64,000 nt of DNA from Thermococcus gammatolerans EJ3. Its GTDB lineage: Archaea; Methanobacteriota_B; Thermococci; Thermococcales; Thermococcaceae. Every line of letters begins with the position of its first letter. Position 1 is the stretch's first letter. The notes under the pieces were generated by a model. That model was not told the DNA's origin, searched no databases, and saw only the letters and a program-made list of their open reading frames with translations. Of this stretch, positions 22,802 through 30,653 are shown piece after piece. The stretch is taken from assembly GCF_000022365.1 (NCBI RefSeq), contig NC_012804.1, positions 1,860,001 to 1,924,000 of the forward strand, in the 5' to 3' direction. The position numbers and the translations under genes are program-made.

Positions 22802-22999
22802 TTAGTAGACTTTATAAACCATTACCTGGTCGATGAGCTCCACGTGGCTGAGGAGAGTTCTCCTGCAGCAGTACCTCTCAACGCCGAGGTCATCGAGGAC
22901 CTTGCCAGGGTCTTCCCCGGCCTCAACTCTCTTCCTGAACTCGTAGTACTTGTCCGCCAGCACTTTTCCGCAGGTGAAGCACCTGACGGGGACTATCAT
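22802..22999 (-). CDS. rpoN: DNA-directed RNA polymerase subunit N
   Basis: The 65-residue archaeal RpoN (Rpb10 homologue) with its zinc-bundle motif: [21 protein letters not shown] and [16 protein letters not shown]. It joins RpoD, L and P in the assembly platform of RNA polymerase. GGTGTGAGAAA precedes the ATG at 22999. The last codons carry a TATA box for the next tRNA. Confidence 0.96.
   Translation of the reverse strand: MIVPVRCFTCGKVLADKYYEFRKRVEAGEDPGKVLDDLGVERYCCRRTLLSHVELIDQVMVYKVY
22810..22819 (-). promoter_or_regulatory. TATA box of tRNA-Pro inside the rpoN 3' end
   Basis: Minus-strand GTTTATAAAG lies 25-34 bases upstream of the tRNA-Pro 5' end and encodes part of the rpoN C-terminus, so the promoter is embedded in the preceding coding sequence. 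Confidence 0.6.
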
Positions 23000-23032
23000 T
23001 TTCTCACACCTCAAATTGTTAAAGGAAAGCCA

Positions 23033-23440
23033 TCAGCGGTAGGACTTCTGCCTCTTAGCCCTCGGACCCTTGGTCGAGCGGTTGGGCTTGTGGGGCTCGG
23101 TCCTCCTGCTGTCGCCAACGAGCATAGTCCTGTCGTACTTCATAAACTTTTCCTTCAGGTTCATGTCGTTGGTCCACTCAACGAGAGCCCTGGCGATGGC
23201 AACGCGCGCGGCCTCGGCCTGACCCATGAAGCCTCCGCCCTCGACCTTGACGTCGATGTCAACCTTGCTGACTATCTCCTCTCCAGCGAGGATGAGCGGT
23301 TCCATGATGGTGAAGCGCGCTATCTCGGGCTCGATTATCTCGACGGGCTTGTGGTTGATCCTAACGCGACCCTTCCCTTCCCTAATGGTGGCCCTCGCAA
23401 TGGCCGTCTTTCTCTTACCAGCAGTCTGGATAACCCTCAT
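23033..23440 (-). CDS. rps9: 30S ribosomal protein S9
   Basis: The 135-residue archaeal uS9, starting [19 protein letters not shown] and ending in the basic tail [12 protein letters not shown] that reaches the P-site tRNA. The internal [19 protein letters not shown] is typical. GGTGAGAAAG precedes the ATG at 23440. It is part of the L18e-L13-S9-rpoN block, 10 bases after L13. Confidence 0.97.
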   Translation of the reverse strand: MRVIQTAGKRKTAIARATIREGKGRVRINHKPVEIIEPEIARFTIMEPLILAGEEIVSKVDIDVKVEGGGFMGQAEAARVAIARALVEWTNDMNLKEKFMKYDRTMLVGDSRRTEPHKPNRSTKGPRAKRQKSYR

Positions 23441-23450
23441 CTTTCTCACC

Positions 23451-23879
23451 TCAGAACTTTCCACCGAGGAACTTGGCAACTTCACCAACGGTGACGTACT
23501 TCGGCGTGGCAAGCCTCGACATGTGGGCCTCGCTTATGGTCTCGAGCTCCTTGCCCTCGAACTCCTTGGGAACGCCGACGTAGACCTTGAGCCTCTTGAA
23601 GGCCTTCCTTCCGCGGTCAGTCTTCCAGGGGAGCATGCCCCTGACGGTTCTCCTGACTATCTCGTCGCTCCTCTTCGGGTAGAAGGGACCCCTCCTCGGG
23701 TTGGTCCTGGTTCTGAGCTCGGTCCTCTGCTTGTACTTGGCGAAGATGTCCTCGCGGTTTCCGGTGATTATGGCCTTCTCGGCGTTGACGATAACGACCT
23801 CTTCGCCCTCGAGGAGCATCTTGGCAACCTTCGAGGCGAGCCTTCCGAGTATGAGTCCTTCAGCGTTAATAATCCTCAT
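23451..23879 (-). CDS. rpl13: 50S ribosomal protein L13
   Basis: The 142-residue archaeal uL13 ([25 protein letters not shown], then [27 protein letters not shown]). It is an early-assembly protein of the large subunit. It starts 6 bases after the L18e stop, with GGAGTGATGG as binding site overlapping the end of the preceding gene. Confidence 0.97.
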   Translation of the reverse strand: MRIINAEGLILGRLASKVAKMLLEGEEVVIVNAEKAIITGNREDIFAKYKQRTELRTRTNPRRGPFYPKRSDEIVRRTVRGMLPWKTDRGRKAFKRLKVYVGVPKEFEGKELETISEAHMSRLATPKYVTVGEVAKFLGGKF

Positions 23880-23885
23880 GGCCCA

Positions 23886-24251
23886 TCACTCCATTATGAT
23901 TACTCCACTACCCTTCGGATTTCTCTCCATAAGCTCCTCAATGGTGATGGCCTCGCCACCGGCCTCGAGGATTTTCCTCTTAGCGGTCTCGCTGAACTTC
24001 CAAGCGGCAACGGTGACCCTGTGCTCAAGCTTTCCTGCACCGAGGACGCTTCCCGGAACGATGACCACGTCGCCCTCTTTGGTATAGCGGTTTATCTTGC
24101 TAACGTTCACTTCAGCCCTCTGCCTCCTCGGCCTTTCAAGGCGCCAGGCGATGTCCTTCCATATCCTAACTCCCTCTTCATTCGACTTCTTTCTGAGGTA
24201 CCGGATTAGCCTCCTCAGGTTGATATCGGTCGGACCAGTTCTCTTGACCAT
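23886..24251 (-). CDS. rpl18e: 50S ribosomal protein L18e
   Basis: The 121-residue eL18, related in fold to uL15: [22 protein letters not shown] at the start, [25 protein letters not shown] in the middle. Two in-frame ATG codons exist; GGAGGT directly abuts the first (24257), so the second (24251) with six-base spacing is used. It opens the L18e-L13-S9-rpoN block and has no TATA in the 63 bases between it and tRNA-Leu(CAA). Confidence 0.95.
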   Translation of the reverse strand: MVKRTGPTDINLRRLIRYLRKKSNEEGVRIWKDIAWRLERPRRQRAEVNVSKINRYTKEGDVVIVPGSVLGAGKLEHRVTVAAWKFSETAKRKILEAGGEAITIEELMERNPKGSGVIIME

Positions 24252-24314
24252 GAACATACCTCCTCAACGCTCTCGCAGGGAAACCGACAGCGGACGGGGT
24301 GAGCGTGAAACTGA

Positions 24315-24399
24315 TGCGGGGGCGGGGATTTGAACCCCGGAACCCCTGCGGGAGTGGATCTTGAGTCCACCGCCTTTGACCAGGCTCGGCAACCCCCGC
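24315..24399 (-). tRNA. tRNA-Leu (CAA)
   Basis: Class II tRNA with a long variable arm. Acceptor GCGGGGG/CCCCCGC, anticodon stem GTGGA/TCCAC with loop CTCAAGA (anticodon CAA), T-arm CGGGG-TTCAAAT-CCCCG, discriminator A. The three bases after the discriminator are TCA, so CCA is not encoded, unlike the other six tRNAs in the window. Its 5' end is one base from the rpoD stop codon. No intron. Confidence 0.94.
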
Positions 24400-24400
24400 G

Positions 24401-25183
24401 TCAGTCGGCTAATTTATGGAGTTCGTTTATAAATCTATCGCTCTTCCTCATGAGTATCTTGAGCGCTATGCTCACGATTTCCTCAACGGGGAGCTCTCCG
24501 TTCGTTTCCACGGTAAAGACGAACGCCCCGGGTATTATCTCTTCACGGATCTTGTCGCCCTCGTAGGCCTCGAACTTCCTCGGGAGGTAGAAGGCCTTGA
24601 TGGTCTTTATGATTATCTCGTCTTTTTTTTCCTCAACGGGTAATCCGCGCCTCTCGGCGAGTTCCTTAAGCTCCTCCCAGTCGGGGACTTCTTTGCTTAC
24701 ATGTATCTCGGTAAGGTACTTGTAATACACGAAACCCGGCTGCCACTTGGCGTGATCCTTGCCGCGACCGAGCTTGGCGTAAGCGTTAAAGGTAAGCTTC
24801 TGCCCCTCGGCGAGCTTGACTATTGGAATGTTCGGGTTGGCAGGTTTGACCCCTTCATCATCGCTTTTAAGATCACCGGAGTAGACCATACCGGGCCCTT
24901 CCGCCTGAAGGGATAGGGTAACGGTGTAGTCGTCGAGTTCAAGTGCGTCGAGCGAGAACCTCTCAACAGGGGTTGTGAGAGGAATCATGGCCAATCTGTG
25001 GGCGATTATCTCGTCGAATAAAGCGGAGTCGTTTTCAAAGAACTCAACCTCATCGACGGCGAAGGTGGGAACCTCCGCGAGAATCGTTCTCCTCAGAGCG
25101 TTGGCGAAGGGAACGTCAACTCCCCTTAGGATGAACTTGATGGCATCCTCACGCCTTTCAAAAATTTCAAACTTCGGCTCCAT
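24401..25183 (-). CDS. rpoD: DNA-directed RNA polymerase subunit D
   Basis: The 260-residue archaeal RpoD (Rpb3/alpha homologue), which with RpoL nucleates polymerase assembly. [22 protein letters not shown] and [12 protein letters not shown] are the alpha-like motifs. The middle domain has no cysteine at all, so the 4Fe-4S cluster found in some archaeal D subunits is absent. ATG at 25183 has GGTGA 5 bases upstream; ATG 25189 and GTG 25195 overlap that site. Its 3' end carries the TATA box of tRNA-Leu(CAA), and its stop codon ends one base from that tRNA. Confidence 0.96.
   Translation of the reverse strand: MEPKFEIFERREDAIKFILRGVDVPFANALRRTILAEVPTFAVDEVEFFENDSALFDEIIAHRLAMIPLTTPVERFSLDALELDDYTVTLSLQAEGPGMVYSGDLKSDDEGVKPANPNIPIVKLAEGQKLTFNAYAKLGRGKDHAKWQPGFVYYKYLTEIHVSKEVPDWEELKELAERRGLPVEEKKDEIIIKTIKAFYLPRKFEAYEGDKIREEIIPGAFVFTVETNGELPVEEIVSIALKILMRKSDRFINELHKLAD
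24425..24435 (-). promoter_or_regulatory. TATA box of tRNA-Leu(CAA) inside the rpoD 3' end
   Basis: Minus-strand GATTTATAAAC lies 26-36 bases upstream of the tRNA 5' end and encodes RFIN of the RpoD C-terminus. It is the only clear promoter that could serve tRNA-Leu(CAA) and the following L18e block. Confidence 0.6.
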
Positions 25184-25212
25184 TGGCATCACCAAAAAAG
25201 AAGTTGTAAAGG

Positions 25213-25629
25213 TCAGACGCGCCTTCCGCGCCTTCCGCCCTTGGGCCTGGTTCCGTCGTGCGGTATTGGAGTGACGTCCTCCACCCTGCCTATCCTAAGG
25301 CCCGCCCTGGCGAGGGCCCTGATGGCCGCCTGTGCACCCGGTCCCGGGCTCTTGCTCTTGCTTCCCCCAGGGGCACGAACCTTTATGTGAACGCCGACGA
25401 AGCCCTTCTCCATAGCTTCCTCGGCAGCCCTTCTCGCTGCAATCATTGCCGCGTAGGGTGAGGGCTCATCCCTGTCGGCCTTAACGACCATACCACCGCT
25501 CCAGCGGGAGACGGTTTCCGCGCCGGTTATGTCGGTGATGTGAATGATGGTGTTGTTGTAGGAGGAGTAAATGTGGGCAACTCCCCACTTCTCCTTCTTC
25601 TTAAGGTTAACCTGTCCCTCCTCGCTCAT
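25213..25629 (-). CDS. rps11: 30S ribosomal protein S11
   Basis: The 138-residue uS11 of the small-subunit platform, with [46 protein letters not shown] and the C-terminal [21 protein letters not shown]. Its ATG overlaps the S4 stop by 4 bases, so the two are translationally coupled. Thirty bases separate it from rpoD. Confidence 0.98.
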
Positions 25630-26168
25630 GCTTCACCACCCTGCTTGGCCTGTTCAATAACCATTCTCTCGGGGTGGGACTCCTTGGCAAAAGGTGAGTT
25701 CTTGGCGTAAGTGATTGTGTCCTCTTCCTCGCGGAGGACGAGATAACCAGGTGAGCGGATTATCTGGCCGTTGACCTCGATGTGGCCGTGAACTATTAGC
25801 TGTCTGGCCTGTCTTATTGTCCTGGCGAGTCCCTTCTTGTACACGAGGGTCTGGAGGCGCCTCTCAAGAACGTCCTCAACGGTGAGAGAGAGAACGTCAT
25901 CGAGAGCCGCGTCGGCCGGAAGGAGGCCGAGCCTGTGGAGCCTCTGGAGAAGCTGCTGCCTCTCGATCTCGGCCTGCTTGCCGCGAGCTGCGAGAAGTCT
26001 TCTTGCCCTACGCCTGAACTCCTTGAGCTGGGTCTCGTGGCGCCAGAGCTCCTTCTTGTTCTTGAGGGCGTACTTCCTCTTCAGAACCCTCTCGCGGTCG
26101 AGTCTCTCCTTAATCCAGGGGTGAGATGGAGTCTCGTACTTCTTCCTCTGCCTCTTCGGGTCTCCCAT
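25626..26168 (-). CDS. rps4: 30S ribosomal protein S4
   Basis: The 180-residue archaeal uS4, a primary 16S rRNA binder. It begins [18 protein letters not shown] and contains the S4 RNA-binding domain ([40 protein letters not shown]). GAGGTGGTGTAA precedes the ATG. It overlaps S11 by 4 bases and follows S13 by 10 bases. Confidence 0.98.
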
Positions 26169-26178
26169 TTACACCACC

Positions 26179-26628
26179 TCACTTCTTTCTCCTGCTAACG
26201 CCGACCGTAGTTCCGTGCCTGAAGTTCGACCTGGTCCTCTGACCGCGGAGCGGCAGGCCGAGCTCGTGCCTTATACCGCGGTAAGCGCGTATTCTCCTGA
26301 GCCTGTTGATGTCCTCGCGCCAGGCCATAACGAGCTTGGCGGTGATGAGGTGCATGTCCTTGCCGGTCTCGTAGTCCTTCGGCCTGTTGACGGCCCAGGC
26401 CGGGATTCCGTGGGCGACTGGATCCTCAAGGATTTTCTCTATCAGCTTAACCTGCTCGTCGGTGAGGTAACCGGCCTTCATGTATGGGTCGAGTCCTGCA
26501 ACCCTGAGCACCATCGTGGCGAAGTTTATTCCTATTCCCTTAATCCCTGTCAGTGCCCATCTCAACTGCTTGTGTCCATCCAAATCAACGCCCGCAACGC
26601 GGACTATGTGCCTGAAGTTCTCGGTCAT
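26179..26628 (-). CDS. rps13: 30S ribosomal protein S13
   Basis: The 149-residue archaeal uS13 of the small-subunit head, which touches tRNA and the large subunit. Motifs: [22 protein letters not shown], the helix-hairpin-helix [19 protein letters not shown], and [27 protein letters not shown] precedes the ATG at 26628; the earlier ATG at 26646 overlaps that site. Only 42 bases separate it from tRNA-Ser and hold no TATA box, so its transcript must begin further upstream. Confidence 0.97.
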   Translation of the reverse strand: MTENFRHIVRVAGVDLDGHKQLRWALTGIKGIGINFATMVLRVAGLDPYMKAGYLTDEQVKLIEKILEDPVAHGIPAWAVNRPKDYETGKDMHLITAKLVMAWREDINRLRRIRAYRGIRHELGLPLRGQRTRSNFRHGTTVGVSRRKK

Positions 26629-26670
26629 TACGAATACACCTCCCATCCCTCTTGGGAATCAAAGGGATTT

Positions 26671-26757
26671 TGGCGCCGGGACGGGGATTTGAACCCCGGC
26701 GGGCAAACGCCCACGGGCTCTCAAGGCCCGCGCCTTCCCAGGCTAGGCAATCCCGGC
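26671..26757 (-). tRNA. tRNA-Ser (TGA)
   Basis: Class II tRNA. Acceptor GCCGGGA/TCCCGGC, anticodon stem CGGGC/GCCCG with loop CTTGAGA (anticodon TGA), long variable arm, T-arm CGGGG-TTCAAAT-CCCCG, discriminator G and encoded CCA. Its first 15 bases are also the last four codons and the stop of the methyltransferase gene upstream. No TATA element is seen 25-35 bases upstream. Confidence 0.95.
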
Positions 26758-27330
26758 GTACACGCGGTAACCACTCCCCTTCGCGAGCTCTCTCACTTCG
26801 GTGAAGGTCTCCTCCATGAGGGCCTTAATATACTTTGCCCCCTGCTTCGTCTTAATCACCAGTTGCAGGAGGCCACCATCGTTGAGATGCCGGGGAGCGT
26901 TTATAACTATTTCCCTCAGGACTTCCTTTCCCGCGTGCACGGGGGGATTAGTGATGATTGAGTCAAATTTCTCGCCCTTAACGGGCTCGTAGAGGCTTCC
27001 CCACCTGACCTCGGCGTTTCTAACGCCGTTGATTTTTAAGTTTTTCCTCGCTATGCTAACTGCACGTTTGTTCACGTCGGTCATGACGACGTAGTCAACG
27101 AAGCGCGATGCAACTATCCCAATTGCCCCGTAACCACAGCCCAGGTCAAGGACGCGCCAGCCCCTGTCGAGCACCATGTTCTCTATGAGCAGCTCCGTCC
27201 CCCTATCGAGCTTCCCGAAGGAGAAGACACCGCTCGCCGTGATGAACTTGAAGCAGTAACCCCTAACGCAGACATCAATGGTTTTCGTCTTCAGCGGAAC
27301 GTTTGGCTCTTCGGAGTAGTAGTGGCTCAT
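26743..27330 (-). CDS. RsmC/RlmG-like class I methyltransferase
   Basis: A 195-residue SAM-dependent methyltransferase. SAM motif I is VLDLGCGYGAIGI (about residues 60-72), motif II VVMTDVNKRAVSIARKNLKING, and the catalytic NPPVHAGK (about residue 125) is of the NPP(Y/F/V) type used for exocyclic amines of nucleic acid bases, as in RsmC/RlmG which make m2G in rRNA. The substrate here is not established. There is no binding site before the ATG, and a TATA box ends about 21 bases upstream, so the mRNA is nearly leaderless. The last 15 bases, including the stop TAG, are the 5' end of tRNA-Ser on the same strand. Confidence 0.88.
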   Translation of the reverse strand: MSHYYSEEPNVPLKTKTIDVCVRGYCFKFITASGVFSFGKLDRGTELLIENMVLDRGWRVLDLGCGYGAIGIVASRFVDYVVMTDVNKRAVSIARKNLKINGVRNAEVRWGSLYEPVKGEKFDSIITNPPVHAGKEVLREIVINAPRHLNDGGLLQLVIKTKQGAKYIKALMEETFTEVRELAKGSGYRVYAGIA

Positions 27331-27350
27331 GTGGGGGTGCTTCGTTGAGG

Positions 27351-27362
27351 GGTTTATAAAGG
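27351..27362 (-). promoter_or_regulatory. TATA box of the methyltransferase-tRNA-Ser unit
   Basis: Minus-strand CCTTTATAAACC lies 21-32 bases upstream of the methyltransferase ATG. It overlaps the end of the preceding membrane-protein gene. It is the nearest clear promoter upstream of tRNA-Ser and the S13-S4-S11-rpoD block. Confidence 0.6.
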
Positions 27363-28049
27363 TGAACCTCCAGCCAAACGCCAGAGGGTGTCCCCAGCTA
27401 CAGCCCCAACGAGCATGAACATCGTTCCGAGGAACGTAACGATTAGAACCTTCTTAACCCCCAGAGGTGACGGCCTTTCAACCACTGGCGTGTGGGCGGA
27501 TAGTATCATGCCGTAGAGACCCATCGCACCCCCGCCGAGCAACACTAAACCGCTCCAAGCACCGTTCAGAACTATCTCAATGAAGAATCCAAAGAGCGCT
27601 CCGAAGAGGAAGAACGCACCGCGCGACATCGGTGCCATTCGATGAGCCAGATAAAACCCCGTTCCAACCCCCACGAAGACCGGAACGGCTATCGTCAGAT
27701 CGTGTGCTAAGCCCGTCGCCCTGCCCCCAAGCCCACCCCCGTTCAGGGTCACCAGCGTTTCTTCAAACAGCGCCATCAAAAGAACGGCAAGAAGGTACGT
27801 GAAACCCGGATGGCTCCCAAACCCCTCCAATTTTCTAAAAACCCTGGGTAAAGTTAACGCCACGAGCCATACGAGGAGGAGTATCCCAGAACTGAAGATG
27901 TTTCTGATGGAGTACTCAAAAAGGCCGAGGAGCAGAAAGAGCAGAACATCAAGCCAGAACCAGAGGAGGACAAACCTCATGAAAAGCAGTACCCCTCGAG
28001 TCTCAACCGAAGAAGAAAAGGCATCGAGAAAGTGGAGAAACCGGGACAA
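27354..28049 (-). CDS. Polytopic membrane protein of unknown function
   Basis: About 231 residues with five or six hydrophobic segments: FVLLWFWLDVLLFLLLGLF, SSGILLLVWLVALTL, FTYLLAVLLMALF, a weaker IAVPVFVGVGTGFYLAH, FFLFGALFGFFIEIVL and VLIVTFLGTMFMLVGAVAG. The glutamate in LFEETLVTLNGG lies at a membrane edge. No family recognised. The binding site GGTGAG overlaps the Cbf5 stop codon, and the downstream TTG at 28049 is then the best start; a GTG at 28061 is also open. It is probably co-transcribed with cbf5. Confidence 0.7.
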   Translation of the reverse strand: MSRFLHFLDAFSSSVETRGVLLFMRFVLLWFWLDVLLFLLLGLFEYSIRNIFSSGILLLVWLVALTLPRVFRKLEGFGSHPGFTYLLAVLLMALFEETLVTLNGGGLGGRATGLAHDLTIAVPVFVGVGTGFYLAHRMAPMSRGAFFLFGALFGFFIEIVLNGAWSGLVLLGGGAMGLYGMILSAHTPVVERPSPLGVKKVLIVTFLGTMFMLVGAVAGDTLWRLAGGSPL

Positions 28050-28054
28050 GTCTC

Positions 28055-29059
28055 TCACCACATTCTCGGATACCAGTCCCTCGGCATGAAGACCTTGTCA
28101 ACGTCAACCGCTATGCCCTTGCTCCGCTGGAGCATCTCACCGCTCGTCATCATGGCCTTTCCAAGTGCCACCAGCTCGTCCTTGAGGGTCATTATCGCAA
28201 CGAGGTCACCCTTCTTTATACCCTTGTGGAGCTTGACTATTCCGGGAACGGCCAGGTCAGCGCCGTGCGTCACCGCCGCAACGGCAGAGTCCCTTATCCA
28301 CACCTTGGGCAGATGTTCAACCGCCTTTTCCATCGGCTGTATCGCCTTCCTGAAGTACTCCTCGATGCCGTCCTCCTTCCAGAAGTGATAGTAGTCAACC
28401 AAATCGTGAAGCGTCACCAGCGTCTCGTCCTCCTTGAAGGGACCGCTTCTGGTACGACGAAGCTCTGCCATGTGCGCTCCAACGCCCAAAGCCAGGCCTA
28501 TGTGGTGGATAAGCGAACGTATGTACGTTCCCGCCTCGACACCAACGCGAAAGAGCACGTCCCTGCCCTCTATCTCGAGCACCTCTATGTAATAGACCTT
28601 CCTCGTCCTCAAGCGCCTTTTCACAGCGCTCCTCAGCGGCGGCCTCTGGATTATCTCGCCCTGGAACTCCTTCATAACGGCGAGGATTTTGTCCTCGGGA
28701 ATGTCGCCGTGAAGGTGCATTAAAGCTACGTACTCCTTTCCCGCCGGCAAAAGTGCCTGAACCACCCTCGTGGCCCTCTCAAGGGCAACCGGTAGAACGC
28801 CGCTGACCTTGGGATCGAGGGTTCCGCCGTGACCGGCCTTGCTCAGGTTGAAGAGCTTCTTAATCCACGCGACAACCTCATGGCTAGTTGGCCCGGGTGG
28901 TTTGTCGAGGTTAATTATGCCGAACTGCATGTGCATCTCCATCGGCCTCCTCTCGGGCGGAAAGCCCCACTTCGGGTTCGTCTCGGCCTTCTCGTCCTTA
29001 ATCAGAACCTCTCTCTTTATGTCAGCGGGAAGGATTCTCCTCACTTCATCCCTCGCCAT
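28055..29059 (-). CDS. truB: tRNA/rRNA pseudouridine synthase Cbf5 (TruB family)
   Basis: The 334-residue catalytic subunit of box H/ACA ribonucleoproteins, which also makes pseudouridine 55 in archaeal tRNA. The catalytic Asp is at residue 82 in GHGGTLDPKVSGVL; KPPGPTSHEVVAW and RSAVKRRLRTRKVYYIEVLE follow the family order, and a C-terminal PUA domain (about 250-334: WIRDSAVAAVTHGADLAVPGI, GDLVAIMTLKDELVALG) binds the H/ACA RNA. AGGTGATGCTC precedes the ATG at 29059. In related genomes it follows L14e; here a hicBA remnant lies between. Confidence 0.97.
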   Translation of the reverse strand: MARDEVRRILPADIKREVLIKDEKAETNPKWGFPPERRPMEMHMQFGIINLDKPPGPTSHEVVAWIKKLFNLSKAGHGGTLDPKVSGVLPVALERATRVVQALLPAGKEYVALMHLHGDIPEDKILAVMKEFQGEIIQRPPLRSAVKRRLRTRKVYYIEVLEIEGRDVLFRVGVEAGTYIRSLIHHIGLALGVGAHMAELRRTRSGPFKEDETLVTLHDLVDYYHFWKEDGIEEYFRKAIQPMEKAVEHLPKVWIRDSAVAAVTHGADLAVPGIVKLHKGIKKGDLVAIMTLKDELVALGKAMMTSGEMLQRSKGIAVDVDKVFMPRDWYPRMW

Positions 29060-29068
29060 GAGCATCAC

Positions 29069-29320
29069 CTACGGGTCTTCCAGCGCTTTGATAAAGTCCT
29101 CCTTGCTTATTTGAGCAAGTCTCAGGACTCCCATCAACGTACCGGCTTTTAACTCTTTGTGAAGCTCAGCTCTGGAAACTCCTCAAGGTACAGCTCAACG
29201 GCCTCTTTGAGGTTCTCAATTGCCTCCTCTATTGTCTCTCCCCTGAGTGGTAACCCCCGTGAAGACCTCCCGAATGACGTAAACGCCCTCTTCCTCCCAG
29301 ATGACGGCGTGGAGTTGCAT
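29069..29320 (-). pseudogene. Broken hicB-hicA toxin-antitoxin remnant
   Basis: From ATG 29320 (GGGGGTGAATGAG upstream) the frame reads as the start of a HicB antitoxin (MQLHAVIWEEEGVYVIREV, then VTTQG), then needs a one-base shift at GGGGAGAGA to continue as ETIEEAIENLKEAVELYLEEF, and stops at 29149. A third frame then gives the C-terminus of a HicA toxin (HKELKAGTLMGVLRLAQISK) up to the TAG at 29069. The C-terminal half of HicB and the RNA-binding N-terminal half of HicA, with its active His, are missing. This is a deletion fusion plus a frameshift. A sequencing error could explain the shift but not the deletion. Confidence 0.75.
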
Positions 29321-29470
29321 CTCATTCACCCCCATAGAGTTCGAGTCTAGACTTAATAAATCCACCTAATACCTGAAGCGGCACGTGAAAACCGACCAGT
29401 TGGGAAGGTATCTACCCACAGAATGACGAAACGAACAGGGACCGGGACGGTAAGAAGCTTATTGGAAGAA
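29321..29470. other. Gap between hicBA remnant and L14e
   Basis: About 150 bases without a gene. Minus-strand ATTTATTAAG at 29353-29363 may be the old hicB promoter or may now drive cbf5. Nothing else is recognised. Confidence 0.4.
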
Positions 29471-29492
29471 GAGTGAGGGAAAGCCCTCACTC
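29471..29492 (-). terminator. Perfect hairpin at the end of the ribosomal superoperon
   Basis: On the minus strand GAGTGAGGG-CTTT-CCCTCACTC forms a 9-pair stem with a 4-base loop that overlaps the last codon and the stop of L14e and is followed by a pyrimidine-rich stretch (TTCTTCC). It marks the downstream end of a run of 31 same-strand genes and could slow or end transcription or protect the mRNA 3' end. Confidence 0.5.
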
Positions 29493-29738
29493 AAGGCTTA
29501 TGCCTGCTTCCTCGAGGGCCTTCTTTATCTCCTCGTCGGAGGCACCGCGCTCGATGTTGACCCTCTCCGGAAGGGGCTCGAGGTGCTTGACGTTCATCCT
29601 CCTGCGCTTGACCTTGTTGAGGCCAGCGCCGGTGACGAGGACAAAGTTCTTGTCGATTATGTCGGCAACGACGACCTTCTGTCCGGCCCTCCTTCCGGCA
29701 ATAACGACGGCAATCCTTCCGACCTCAATAGCTGGCAT
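29487..29738 (-). CDS. rpl14e: 50S ribosomal protein L14e
   Basis: The 83-residue eL14 with the KOW-like start [20 protein letters not shown] and [39 protein letters not shown] precedes the ATG. The start abuts the stop of cytidylate kinase. It is the last gene of the superoperon. Confidence 0.97.
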   Translation of the reverse strand: MPAIEVGRIAVVIAGRRAGQKVVVADIIDKNFVLVTGAGLNKVKRRRMNVKHLEPLPERVNIERGASDEEIKKALEEAGISLE

Positions 29739-30332
29739 TCATCCCACCTCCTTCTTTTCTTTTTTCGGGTTTACACCCGACCCCGCGTCGCCGTCGGGGT
29801 AAAGGTGGTCGATGGCGGCCTTCACAATCGCGAAGACCCCATCGGGACCCCATTTGGCGGTGTTTATGATTAAATCGTAAATCGACTTGTCCTCGATGTC
29901 GATACCGTAGAGGTTTAAATACCTTTTCCTGTTCTGCTTCTCCCTCTCGGCGATCTGGACGAAGGCCTCCTCAACGGAGACCCCTTCCCTGCGCGCAACC
30001 CTCTTGGCGCGCTCCATAATCGGAGCGTCGAGCCATATCTTAAGGTCCGCGTTCTTCACCATCCACCCAGCGAGGCGGCCCTCAATGACGACGTTACACT
30101 CCTTGGCTGCCTCGACCTGTCTCCTGTCAACCTCCCTGTCTATCTCGGGATGAAGCTCAACGTACTTCTGGAACTCCTCAAGGGTCATCCCCCTTTCCTT
30201 CGCCATCTGCCGGAATATCAACCCGGCGTAGATGTGCTTGAAGCCGTAGTGCTTGGCGAGGTTCCGGCAGAGGGTAGTCGTCCCGGAACCTGCAAGACCG
30301 CTGACGGTGATGACGAGGCAGCCCTTGGGCAT
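29739..30332 (-). CDS. cmk: Cytidylate kinase
   Basis: A 197-residue archaeal-type CMP kinase that phosphorylates (d)CMP for nucleotide supply. P-loop GLAGSGTTT is at about residues 13-21, the NMP-binding region includes YAGLIFRQMAKERGMTLEEF, and the lid is KRVARREGVSVEEA. Archaeal ribosomal operons often carry this gene next to L34e and L14e. GAGGTGCGCC precedes the ATG. The C-terminus is unusually lysine/glutamate-rich (NPKKEKKEVG). Confidence 0.95.
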   Translation of the reverse strand: MPKGCLVITVSGLAGSGTTTLCRNLAKHYGFKHIYAGLIFRQMAKERGMTLEEFQKYVELHPEIDREVDRRQVEAAKECNVVIEGRLAGWMVKNADLKIWLDAPIMERAKRVARREGVSVEEAFVQIAEREKQNRKRYLNLYGIDIEDKSIYDLIINTAKWGPDGVFAIVKAAIDHLYPDGDAGSGVNPKKEKKEVG

Positions 30333-30341
30333 AGGCGCACC

Positions 30342-30611
30342 TCAGCTGAGGGAGGCCCTGACCTGGGCCTTTATGACCTTCCTCATACAGCTCGGGCAGA
30401 GATTCGGGTAGGGTCTCTCGGGCCTCTTCGCGGTCTTCGGGAGCTTCCTGAGCTCGCTCGGCCTTCCGCGCGGAACGCCGTTGAGGGGTCTTCCGCACAT
30501 GGCACAGTGGGCAACCTTGGGCTTCCTCCTCTCGAAGTGGATCACTGTCCTTCCTCCGGGAGTCCTAACGTACTTCCTCCTCCATGACCTTGAGCGGTAC
30601 ATCGGCTTCAT
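30342..30611 (-). CDS. rpl34e: 50S ribosomal protein L34e
   Basis: The 89-residue eL34 beginning [20 protein letters not shown], with zinc-binding CAMCG and [20 protein letters not shown] precedes the ATG at 30611; a GTG at 30620 is part of the site. Next to cmk by 9 bases. Confidence 0.97.
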   Translation of the reverse strand: MKPMYRSRSWRRKYVRTPGGRTVIHFERRKPKVAHCAMCGRPLNGVPRGRPSELRKLPKTAKRPERPYPNLCPSCMRKVIKAQVRASLS

Positions 30612-30653
30612 AATTCTCACCTCGCAACCCCTATCAGTGGAGCGTTTTTAAAT

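Noticed and set aside
10737-26757. Introns in the seven tRNA genes
   Set aside because: All seven fold into complete cloverleaves with 7-base anticodon loops, leaving no room for an intron.
29159-29350. Plus-strand frame of 63 codons across the hicBA remnant
   Set aside because: It is the antisense of the HicB coding sequence; the minus strand carries the recognisable protein.
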